This document shows positions 1 to 7,363 of a DNA stretch of 64,000 nt, in pieces; within the stretch, counting starts at the first letter, position 1; every line of letters begins with the position of its first letter. The notes beneath the pieces were generated by a model that searched no databases, was not told the origin of the DNA, and was given only the letters and a program-made list of their open reading frames with translations. Made by a program: the position numbers and the translations under genes. Origin of the DNA: Parabacteroides johnsonii DSM 18315 (GTDB taxonomy: Bacteria > Bacteroidota > Bacteroidia > Bacteroidales > Tannerellaceae); assembly GCF_025151045.1 (NCBI RefSeq), contig NZ_CP102285.1, positions 3,224,001 to 3,288,000 on the forward strand, in the 5' to 3' direction.

Positions 1-456
1 CACAAACCGGACATGCTGATTATCAACCCATCGCTCCCCGGTTGTTACACCATGCAACTTCTCAGGGAGGAGACCGGCTGTACGGAGATGAAGTGCATAG
101 CCCTGCTGTATGCCGTTGCCGACCATGCCCTGCTGCGGCCTTACGACGACCAGATCAGCATCTACGACAGCCCGGACGAGATTCGCCACAAGCTGGAACG
201 CCTCCATACGCCGCCGGAAGAGGAGGTGGAAAACGAAGAACAGCAGACGCTCAGCGCACGAGAAAAAGAAATCGTGGTCTGTGTCGTCAAAGGGATGACA
301 AATCGCGAAATAGCCGACCGGCTGTTCCTCTCCACACACACCGTTGTTACGCACCGGCGCAACATCGCCCGGAAATTGCAGGTACACAGTGCCAGTGGTC
401 TGACCGTATACGCCATTGTTAACAAATTAGTTGAACTAAACGACATCAAATTATAA
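1..456 (+). CDS. LuxR-type response regulator, 3' part (cut by window edge)
   Basis: The reading frame is open from the first base (HKPDMLIINPSLPG...), so the gene starts outside the window. The first ~70 visible residues look like the second half of a receiver domain. The stretch PDMLIINPSLPG resembles the receiver strand that normally carries the phospho-accepting Asp, but here the residue before Pro is Asn. The last ~65 residues (LSAREKEIVVCVVKGMTNREIA...STHTVVTHRRNIARKL) are a clear LuxR/GerE helix-turn-helix. It is probably a DNA-binding regulator that may not use classical phosphorylation. The stop is 3 bases before the start of the GH3 gene, so the two are probably cotranscribed, which is unusual for a regulator and a glycosidase. 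The upstream part could change this reading. Confidence 0.85.
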   Translation, partial: HKPDMLIINPSLPGCYTMQLLREETGCTEMKCIALLYAVADHALLRPYDDQISIYDSPDEIRHKLERLHTPPEEEVENEEQQTLSAREKEIVVCVVKGMTNREIADRLFLSTHTVVTHRRNIARKLQVHSASGLTVYAIVNKLVELNDIKL

Positions 457-459
457 TCC

Positions 460-3327
460 ATGAAGAAAAACAAACTCGCCATCCTTACGTCGTGCCTTGT
501 CCTATCAGGGACCTTCTGCACGCAGGCGCAAAACAAAACGCCACAGGAAATCCGAATACCGGATACCTACAAATTAACAAACAAGTCCATCTACCGAAAT
601 GGCTGGATAGATTTCAACAAAAATGGGAAAAAGGACGTGTATGAAGATCCTACAGCCCCGATCGACGCACGTGTCGAGGACCTTCTTTCGCAGATGAACG
701 TCGAAGAAAAAACCTGCCAGATGGTTACGCTCTACGGCTACAAGCGGGTGCTGAAAGACGACCTGCCGACACCGGACTGGAAAAACCAACTCTGGAAAGA
801 TGGTATGGGAGCTATCGACGAACATCTGAACGGTTTCCAGCAATGGGGACTTCCTCCTTCCGACAACCCGTATGTTTGGCCGGCTTCCCGCCATGCTTGG
901 GCCTTGAATGAAGTACAACGGTTCTTTATCGAAGAAACACGTCTCGGCATCCCGACCGATTTCACGAACGAAGGCATACGCGGGGTAGAAAGCTACATCG
1001 CCACCAACTTCCCGACACAGTTGGGGTTGGGACACACCTGGAACCGCGACCTTGTCCACAAAGTCGGCTACATCACCGGACGTGAAGGACGCTTATTAGG
1101 ATATACCAACGTTTATGCCCCGATCCTCGATGTCGGGCGTGACCAGCGTTGGGGACGTTATGAAGAGGTCTATGGCGAAAGCCCTTACCTGGTAGCCGAA
1201 TTAGGTGTGGAAATGGCAAAAGGCATGCAGACCGATTATCAGGTCGCGGCCACATCCAAACATTATATAGCCTACAGCAACAACAAAGGCGGACGTGAAG
1301 GAATGGCACGCGTAGATCCGCAAATGTCACCGCGCGAAGTCGAGATGCTCCATGTATATCCTTGGAAACGGGTCATCAAAGAGGCCGGCATCCTCGGAGT
1401 CATGAGTTCGTACAATGATTACGACGGATTCCCGATCCAAAGCAGCTATTATTGGCTGACGACACGCCTGCGCGGCGAATTCGGTTTCCGCGGGTACGTA
1501 GTATCGGACAGCGACGCCGTCGAATATCTTTTCTCTAAGCACGGGACTGCCGCCGACATGAAAGAATCCGTGCTGCAAAGCGTATTGGCGGGACTGAACA
1601 TACGTTGTACGTTCCGTTCGCCGGATTCATACGTCCTGCCACTTCGCGAACTGATCGCAGAAGGAGCCCTGCCGATGTCTACGATCGACGACCGCGTGCG
1701 TGACATCCTGCGTGTCAAATTTCTCGTCGGGTTATTCGACCAGCCGTATCAGATCGATCTGAAACAGGCAGACAAAGAAGTAAACAGCGCCGAGAACCAG
1801 CAGGTTGCTTTGCAGGCTTCAAAAGAATCGCTCGTTCTGTTGAAGAACCAGGATGCCGTTCTTCCTTTAGACGTAAACAAAATTTCCAAAATCGCCGTAT
1901 GCGGTCCGAATGCAGATGAAGAAGCATACGCTTTGACACATTACGGTCCGCTTGCCGTAGAGGTGACAACTGTGTTGGAAGGTATTCAAAACAAGGTGAA
2001 ACCGGGTACGGAAGTGCTCTTCACCAAAGGTTGCGACCTGGTAGATGCCAATTGGCCGGAATCGGAACTGATCCGTTACCCGCTGACCAGCGAAGAACAA
2101 AGCGAGATCAACAAAGCGGTCGAAAACGCAAAGAAAAGCGATGTAGCCGTTGTCGTACTCGGCGGCAGCAACCGCACCTGTGGAGAAAACAAATCACGCT
2201 CCAGCCTCGAACTGCCGGGCCGCCAGCTCGACTTGCTACAAGCCGTCGTAGCCACTGGAAAACCGGTCGTATTGGTGCTGATCAACGGACGTCCGATCTC
2301 TATCAACTGGGCGGACAAATATGTTCCGGCCATCCTCGAAGCCTGGTATCCGGGATCACAAGGTGGTACGGCCATTGCAGACGCTCTATTCGGCGACTAT
2401 AATCCGGGCGGAAAGCTGACCGTTACCTTCCCGAAGACAGTCGGACAGATCCCGTTCAACTTCCCGACCAAACCGAATGCACAGGTCGACGGCGGACGTA
2501 ACAAAGGGCTGGACGGCAATATGTCCCGCGTAAACGGCCCGTTGTATCCATTCGGCTACGGATTGAGTTATACGACTTTCGAATACTCAGACATTTCGAT
2601 CCAGCCAGCTATCGTGACACAGGTTCAACCGGTCACCGTCCGTTGCAAGGTGACGAATACAGGTAAACGTGCCGGAGATGAAGTAGTACAATTATATGTA
2701 CGCGATATCCTCAGCAGTGTTACGACCTACGAGAAGAATCTCGTCGGCTTCGACCGTATCCATCTGAATCCGGGAGAGACGAAAGAGCTTACTTTCACGA
2801 TCGAACCGCGTGACCTGCAACTGTTGAACAGTGACAATCATTGGGTGGTAGAACCGGGAGACTTCAAGGTTATGGTCGGCGCCTCCTCCGAAGACATCCG
2901 CCTGAACGACCGTTTTACGGTAGTGGAATATGGTAAAGAGCAGGCAGTCACATCAGCAACCTCCCGGCAGCAGAAATCGGTTATTGCCAGCTCTTCCCAA
3001 GAATCTGCCCCGTTGGTATTGGACGGCAATCTGTCTACGGCCTGGAAAGCGAACAAAGGCGAATATATCACATTCGCACTTGAAAACAACGCTTCGCCTA
3101 ACAGCATCGCAATTGCATGGAAAGAAAAAAGCAAAGATGCCAAATTTGAAATCCAGCTCTCCGGTGGCGGAGGCCAGTTCCTGACCGTATATGAAGGGAC
3201 AGTAGAGGCTACGAACGAACTGAAGAATTATCGGTTCAAAGGCACGACCGCCAGTGATATCCGTATCGTAATAACCTCCGGCAATGCAAGTATTTCGGAA
3301 GTAAAAATCAAGGAACTGAAGAGTTGA
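460..3327 (+). CDS. GH3 family beta-glycosidase (beta-glucosidase/xylosidase type), secreted
   Basis: A 955-residue glycoside hydrolase family 3 enzyme that would cleave terminal beta-linked sugars from oligosaccharides in the periplasm. An N-terminal signal peptide (ending near TQAQ) is followed by the family 3 barrel. The nucleophile Asp is in YVVSDSD at about residue 350. The second alpha/beta domain has CGENKSRSSLELPGRQ, where the acid/base Glu of many members lies. A fibronectin III-like domain follows at about 700-815. The last ~110 residues (VLDGNLSTAWKANKGEYI...) resemble an F5/8-type discoidin carbohydrate-binding domain. The substrate (glucoside or xyloside) cannot be settled from sequence alone. 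The gene begins 3 bases after the LuxR-type regulator and ends in a heptamer hairpin shared with the convergent CBM9-like gene. Confidence 0.93.
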   Translation: MKKNKLAILTSCLVLSGTFCTQAQNKTPQEIRIPDTYKLTNKSIYRNGWIDFNKNGKKDVYEDPTAPIDARVEDLLSQMNVEEKTCQMVTLYGYKRVLKDDLPTPDWKNQLWKDGMGAIDEHLNGFQQWGLPPSDNPYVWPASRHAWALNEVQRFFIEETRLGIPTDFTNEGIRGVESYIATNFPTQLGLGHTWNRDLVHKVGYITGREGRLLGYTNVYAPILDVGRDQRWGRYEEVYGESPYLVAELGVEMAKGMQTDYQVAATSKHYIAYSNNKGGREGMARVDPQMSPREVEMLHVYPWKRVIKEAGILGVMSSYNDYDGFPIQSSYYWLTTRLRGEFGFRGYVVSDSDAVEYLFSKHGTAADMKESVLQSVLAGLNIRCTFRSPDSYVLPLRELIAEGALPMSTIDDRVRDILRVKFLVGLFDQPYQIDLKQADKEVNSAENQQVALQASKESLVLLKNQDAVLPLDVNKISKIAVCGPNADEEAYALTHYGPLAVEVTTVLEGIQNKVKPGTEVLFTKGCDLVDANWPESELIRYPLTSEEQSEINKAVENAKKSDVAVVVLGGSNRTCGENKSRSSLELPGRQLDLLQAVVATGKPVVLVLINGRPISINWADKYVPAILEAWYPGSQGGTAIADALFGDYNPGGKLTVTFPKTVGQIPFNFPTKPNAQVDGGRNKGLDGNMSRVNGPLYPFGYGLSYTTFEYSDISIQPAIVTQVQPVTVRCKVTNTGKRAGDEVVQLYVRDILSSVTTYEKNLVGFDRIHLNPGETKELTFTIEPRDLQLLNSDNHWVVEPGDFKVMVGASSEDIRLNDRFTVVEYGKEQAVTSATSRQQKSVIASSSQESAPLVLDGNLSTAWKANKGEYITFALENNASPNSIAIAWKEKSKDAKFEIQLSGGGGQFLTVYEGTVEATNELKNYRFKGTTASDIRIVITSGNASISEVKIKELKS

Positions 3328-3400
3328 AAGTTGAGAGTTGAAAGTTGAAAGTTAAAGGGGAATATAAACTCTTAACTTTCAACTCTCAACTTTCAACTAT
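3321..3400. repeat. Heptamer-built inverted repeat (AAGTTGA family)
   Basis: The left arm (3321-3357) is a run of 7-bp units of the type AAGTTGA/GAGTTGA. The right arm (3371-3400) is its reverse complement, and the loop is about 13 bases. It sits between two convergent genes and contains the stop codons of both. The transcript would fold into a hairpin of about 25 bp. It may act as a bidirectional terminator, but there is no clean U-tract. Confidence 0.85.
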
Positions 3401-4035
3401 AAATAGATTTCCCCAAAGAACTCCGGGCAATGGAAGTTCGGGGTGGGAAGGCCAATCGGGCTCCAGCTGACGAAATGCGGAAATTCCGTATCGTCCGCAC
3501 ATTTATAGAAGTTGCCCATTATCTTTTCCGGCAGGTTATCAGGATCGAGGCCCATCAACCGGAAAGGAATGGCAACCACCAACTCCCAACTATATACCCC
3601 TAATTTCTCAGGGAAAGCAGTATGCGGCAGACTCGAAAAGCGACGAATGGATGCATATTCTTCCGCTGTCAGCGACTTTTTCGAATCACGCGATTCCCGG
3701 TAAGAAGCATCGCACGTGCCGATACAGTTAAACTCGAAATTGTAGTAATTAGGATCATCCACCCGCTTCATAAAAAACTCCACGCAACTATCCGTATAAA
3801 CCGGCGATCCATCTGCTTCGTAGAGCGCTTTCAAAGAGTTTCCTTTGACAAAATAGCGGATATACAGGTTCACCTTCGATCTCGCAATGTCGAAGGCCAC
3901 AATAGGTTTGTAGGGATATTCTTCCCAGTTAACCACATCGATTGACTCTCGCTGGGCCTTTTCCATCAAAAAGCCTACGGACGACAGGTCCAGTACGTCC
4001 AGCGTTTCCAAATAAGGGACTTTCAGTTTCTTCAT
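3397..4035 (-). CDS. CBM9-like carbohydrate-binding protein
   Basis: A 212-residue protein without a signal peptide. Its fold pattern (KPIVAFDIARSKVNLYIRYFVKGNSLKALYEADGSPV, then DSCVEFFMKR and NFEFNCIGTCDASY) matches the family 9-like carbohydrate-binding proteins of Bacteroidetes. In known CBM9 modules this fold binds sugar chain ends; what this free-standing cytoplasmic form binds is unknown. I chose ATG at 4035 (MKKLKVPYLE). A TTG at 4041 would also work but would overlap the stop of the upstream LysE gene, with which it is probably cotranscribed (gap 2 bp). The stop codon lies inside the heptamer hairpin. Confidence 0.75.
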   Translation of the reverse strand: MKKLKVPYLETLDVLDLSSVGFLMEKAQRESIDVVNWEEYPYKPIVAFDIARSKVNLYIRYFVKGNSLKALYEADGSPVYTDSCVEFFMKRVDDPNYYNFEFNCIGTCDASYRESRDSKKSLTAEEYASIRRFSSLPHTAFPEKLGVYSWELVVAIPFRLMGLDPDNLPEKIMGNFYKCADDTEFPHFVSWSPIGLPTPNFHCPEFFGEIYL

Positions 4036-4037
4036 TA

Positions 4038-4697
4038 TCAATTATAGATTTGGAGTAATGGCAAATGTAAATAAGAAGTCAGCAATACGGATAAAGCTCC
4101 GATTATAGCCAAGACAATAATGACCGATCCCACAATCCTATTCAATAACCATATACCTCGCACGTTAAACCATTTCTTCAACTTAGCAACTATATAAGTG
4201 ATTCCGAACCACCAGAGAACAGCGCCCACCCCAATAAAAGCAATGCCTCCCAACAGCATCCAAACAGAATGTTCCGGCAAGACAAAACCAAAGCGGGCAA
4301 ACAAACCGATATATAGTAATACGATTAATACGTTGCTAAAGGTAAGAAGAAAAGCTGTAATAAAATCCTGAGTGAAGGATAACTTTTTCTCCCGTTGTTT
4401 TTTAAGGTTCCGGACAGGATTGGATTGGAAAATATAATAGCCGAAAATACCCAATACGATACTGCCGATCAATTGCAAGGGAGCCTGATTCGCCTCCACA
4501 AAATTCACCACGACTCCCATCCCCAAGCAGGTCAGTGCAGCGTAGATCACGTCTGACAGAGCAGCCCCTAATCCGGTGACAAACCCGTGCCAACGTCCTT
4601 TGTTCAGCGTTCGTTGTATGCACAGCATACCGATCGGGCCCATCGGGGCGGAAACCAGTACACCGATAACAATTCCTTTACTTATCAATCCCAGCAT
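4038..4697 (-). CDS. LysE/RhtB family exporter
   Basis: A 219-residue inner-membrane protein with about six hydrophobic segments. It starts with the LysE-family signature, a first helix followed by SAPMGPIGMLCIQRTLNKGRWHGFVTGLGAA. The family exports amino acids or related small molecules by proton-driven transport. The substrate cannot be predicted here. It is the first gene of a two-gene unit with the CBM9-like gene. Confidence 0.88.
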   Translation of the reverse strand: MLGLISKGIVIGVLVSAPMGPIGMLCIQRTLNKGRWHGFVTGLGAALSDVIYAALTCLGMGVVVNFVEANQAPLQLIGSIVLGIFGYYIFQSNPVRNLKKQREKKLSFTQDFITAFLLTFSNVLIVLLYIGLFARFGFVLPEHSVWMLLGGIAFIGVGAVLWWFGITYIVAKLKKWFNVRGIWLLNRIVGSVIIVLAIIGALSVLLTSYLHLPLLQIYN

Positions 4698-4754
4698 TAT
4701 CCTTTTATTTTCTGCCTAATCCTCTGCAAAGATAAGCTGTATTCCTGATAAAAA

Positions 4755-4806
4755 AAGAAAAAACGCCTGCAGGAATGTTTTTTAGATTACCTACAGGCGT
4801 TTTCAC
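4755..4806 (-). terminator. Intrinsic terminator of the sulfatase gene
   Basis: AAAACGCCTGCAGG (4760-4773) pairs with CCTACAGGCGTTTT (4790-4803). Read on the minus strand the hairpin is followed by a T-rich tract, as expected for the end of the sulfatase transcript. Confidence 0.85.
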
Positions 4807-4822
4807 ACTTTGTGCTAAAAGA

Positions 4823-6361
4823 CTATTTAGCCTTTTCTTTCTCTAAAATAGCTTTCAGCTTTGCAACGATTTCAGGATGTTCGGCAGCCAAATTCTTCTT
4901 TTCGCCAATATCCTGTTTCAAGTTGTAAAGCTGTGCTTCCTTATTATTCCCCAGTTCCGTATTCGTTAATTTATTATAGGCAGCCCCTTTACTTGGAGCT
5001 ATATACTTCCATTCACCGTCGGAAACGGACAACGAACCGGCCTGTTCGATTATATAATCGCGACCTTTATTGTCTTTGCCTAAAAAAGCTTCCAATTGAT
5101 TCCGGCTGTCAGGCCCGGCACCATTCTCCAATGTCTTTCCCATCAAACCGGCCATAGAAGCATACAAGTCCACTTGCGAAACCAAAGCATCCGAAACACC
5201 GGGTTTCACTTCTGCCGGCCAACTAACAATAAAAGGCACACGTGTACCAGCCTCGAAACTACTGTATTTTCCCCCACGGAAGGCACCCCAAGGTTTATGG
5301 TCACCCAATAGTTCCACAGCCTGATCTGCATAACCGTCATCCACTACCGGGCCATTGTCGCTACTCAGGACGATCAACGTATTTTCGGCAATCCCCGCTT
5401 TTTCGAGAGCCGCCATGATTTCGCCTACCGTCCAGTCGAATTGCAGCAAAGCATCACCACGAGGTCCCATGCCGCTTTTGCCGACAAAACGAGGATGCGG
5501 CCAACGGGGCACATGCGCATCATTTGTTCCGACATACAGGAAGAAGGGTGTCTCTTTATTCTTTTCAATAAACCGGACAGCCTTTACAGTTATACTATCT
5601 GCAATATTTTCATCTTCCCACAATGCTTGCTTGCCACCTTTCATGTAACCGATACGGGAAATTCCGTTTACGATCGCCTGGTTATGTCCATGATTTGGGC
5701 TTGGTTTCAACTTTGTAAGCAATTCCGGATGATCTTTACCCAACGGTTCGCCAGGGAACGGTTTTTCATAACTCACTTCAATCGGATCGTTCGGGTCCAA
5801 ATTTACTATACGCTGATTCTCAACCCATACACAAGGCACACGGTCACCTGTCGCAGCCATGATATAAGAATAATCGAATCCCAGATCGGATGGTCCCGGC
5901 GTGATAAAGCCATTCCAATCCTGTCCTCCCGTCCTGTCAGACAATCCCAAATGCCATTTGCCTATAGCACCGGTCGTATAGCCGCACTCACGAAACATAT
6001 CTGCAACTGTCGGTTGCTCCGGCCGAATGACCATTCCGGCATTTCCCGCCGCAATCCCCGTATCATTCCGCCGCCAGGCATAATGTCCGGTAAACAAAGA
6101 ATAACGTGAAGGCGTACTGGTCGCAGCCACCGAATGTGCATCCGTAAAGCGAAGACCTTGTGCCGCCAGTTTATCCACATTCGGCGTATGGATCGTTTTC
6201 GATCCGTTACAACTAAGGTCACCATAACCGATATCATCGGCTATCAGGAAAATAACGTTCGGCTTCTGCTGCTGTGTTACTTTCTCTTCCGTTTTTTGTT
6301 TGTTTCCGGAACAGGAGGCCAGTAAGGTAGCCCCTATTCCTAATACGATTGTTGATTTCAT
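4823..6361 (-). CDS. Sulfatase (S1 family, serine type), lipoprotein
   Basis: A 512-residue sulfatase with a lipobox (LLASCSGN, Cys17), so probably anchored in the outer membrane or facing the periplasm. The formylglycine motif is Ser82-Thr-Pro-Ser-Arg86, the serine type matured by an anaerobic radical-SAM enzyme (anSME), which is not in this window. Asp42-Asp43 (LIADDIGYGD) are typical calcium ligands. Further family blocks are GAIGKWHLG and TLIVLSSDNGPVVDDGY. It would remove sulfate esters from host or dietary glycans; the exact substrate is unknown. No sugar-uptake (SusCD) genes flank it. Confidence 0.93.
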   Translation of the reverse strand: MKSTIVLGIGATLLASCSGNKQKTEEKVTQQQKPNVIFLIADDIGYGDLSCNGSKTIHTPNVDKLAAQGLRFTDAHSVAATSTPSRYSLFTGHYAWRRNDTGIAAGNAGMVIRPEQPTVADMFRECGYTTGAIGKWHLGLSDRTGGQDWNGFITPGPSDLGFDYSYIMAATGDRVPCVWVENQRIVNLDPNDPIEVSYEKPFPGEPLGKDHPELLTKLKPSPNHGHNQAIVNGISRIGYMKGGKQALWEDENIADSITVKAVRFIEKNKETPFFLYVGTNDAHVPRWPHPRFVGKSGMGPRGDALLQFDWTVGEIMAALEKAGIAENTLIVLSSDNGPVVDDGYADQAVELLGDHKPWGAFRGGKYSSFEAGTRVPFIVSWPAEVKPGVSDALVSQVDLYASMAGLMGKTLENGAGPDSRNQLEAFLGKDNKGRDYIIEQAGSLSVSDGEWKYIAPSKGAAYNKLTNTELGNNKEAQLYNLKQDIGEKKNLAAEHPEIVAKLKAILEKEKAK

Positions 6362-6550
6362 GATAACAAGATTATGTATAGAATGACGTAAATATCGCCA
6401 TTTAATGTTTCATATGCAATACCCCAACGCAGCAAGTCCCAATAACGGATTCCTTCCATCGACACTTCTGTCCGAACCTTCCGTATCGGCCCATGCTGCT
6501 ACACACGCAAGAGTTTATTTCAAGAAACAGCAGTGCTACAAAAATTACAT

Positions 6551-6660
6551 CTGCTTGGCACTACAATTTCCTCAGCATGGCACAGCCGTTCCCCCGGCAG
6601 GAAACGGTCGTTCCATAGGCAGGAAACAATTATTCCCTCTATGGGTAACACTGCATAAGT
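6551..6660. repeat. 22-bp-period tandem array, copy A
   Basis: Five degenerate units of exactly 22 bp start at 6551, 6573, 6595, 6617 and 6639. Typical unit parts are GGCAGGAAAC followed by GTTCC or ATTCC. Each unit is partly self-complementary. The same layout occurs at 21194-21325 and 28749-28836. Confidence 0.75.
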
Positions 6661-7044
6661 CGCAGTGCGCTCCAGGAGGGGCTACGGGTTTTACGAGATC
6701 ATGTGTCTATCGGATGGCTATTATATAGGTAAAGATACATAATAATGTAAGGTTTTGCAAGTCCTGACGCTATTATCGGCAGAACAGCCGACTTCTTTTT
6801 TTGTATATCTTTAACTAAAGAGGGAAGACTTTCGGAACGAGAACCGTGCGACAGGCCATTTCGGCCGTTTTTACATCTCGATGCGGGTATCGGGAGATTT
6901 CACTGTATAAAATTGATTGTCTTACATTTACGATAGTTTTTTGAATGTTTGTCTGCAATGTGGTAAAGGCGGTTTTTCGGGTTGGTTTATGCGGGGTATT
7001 GACTATTTAATTTACTGGATATAAGAACTATAGAAGGCAAAAAC

Positions 7045-7084
7045 AAAATGACGAATTTAAACGTACGTTTAAATTCGTCATTTT
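7045..7084. repeat. Perfect 40-bp palindrome, left site of putative invertible promoter 1
   Basis: The left half, AAAATGACGAATTTAAACGT, is followed by its exact reverse complement; the centre is between 7064 and 7065. It contains AAACGTACGT, which fits ARACGTWCGT, the motif I recall for class I invertible promoters of B. fragilis. Its partner is centred 186 bp to the right. Confidence 0.9.
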
Positions 7085-7091
7085 CACTGCA

Positions 7092-7122
7092 CAAAAATAC
7101 AACTACTTTTTAAACCTGCAAT
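7092..7122 (-). promoter_or_regulatory. Bacteroidetes promoter pointing away from secreted protein 1
   Basis: On the minus strand ATTG (7122-7119), a 19-bp spacer, then TATTTTTG (7099-7092) match the consensus TTTG-N19-21-TAnnTTTG. It lies inside the 186-bp segment between the two palindromes and points left, away from the gene at 7364. Inversion of the segment would place it at about 7193-7223 facing the gene, with a leader of about 135 nt. Confidence 0.75.
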
Positions 7123-7230
7123 CCTTTCTCCCAATTATTTTTCCTTTTCTATATTCTTTCTTATCAATTAGATAGCTTAACCTGTACGAAAAACCTTTTT
7201 TCCGATACAAACCCTCCCAAAAGCCCCGAA

Positions 7231-7266
7231 AAAATGACTAAAAAAAACGTACGTTTTCTCTCGTCA
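7231..7266. repeat. Imperfect palindrome, right site of putative invertible promoter 1
   Basis: The core AAAACGTACGTTTT (7244-7257) is flanked by TGAC (7235-7238) and GTCA (7263-7266) at symmetric positions; the centre is between 7250 and 7251. AAAATGAC and the AAACGTACGTTT core are shared with the left site. Confidence 0.85.
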
Positions 7267-7363
7267 AAATACAGGAATTTGGTTAACTCTTGTAAAAACA
7301 GGAGTTTATAGGATAGAAAGAAACAGATAGATATACTATTTATTAATTAAACATTTTAGAATT

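Larger units (their letters stand above)
6362..7363. other. 1-kb intergenic region upstream of secreted protein 1
   Basis: I see no convincing gene here. It contains, left to right, a 22-bp-period repeat array (6551-6660), a weak hairpin with a following T-run near 6777-6803, an AT-rich stretch, the two palindromes of the putative invertible promoter (7045-7084 and 7231-7266), and a ~100-bp AT-rich leader before the ATG at 7364. The part from about 7046 onwards is closely repeated at 41396-41712. Confidence 0.8.

Noticed and set aside
6405-6728. Open frame of 107 codons upstream of the sulfatase
   Set aside because: It runs through the 22-bp repeat array; composition is not protein-like and there is no ribosome-binding context.
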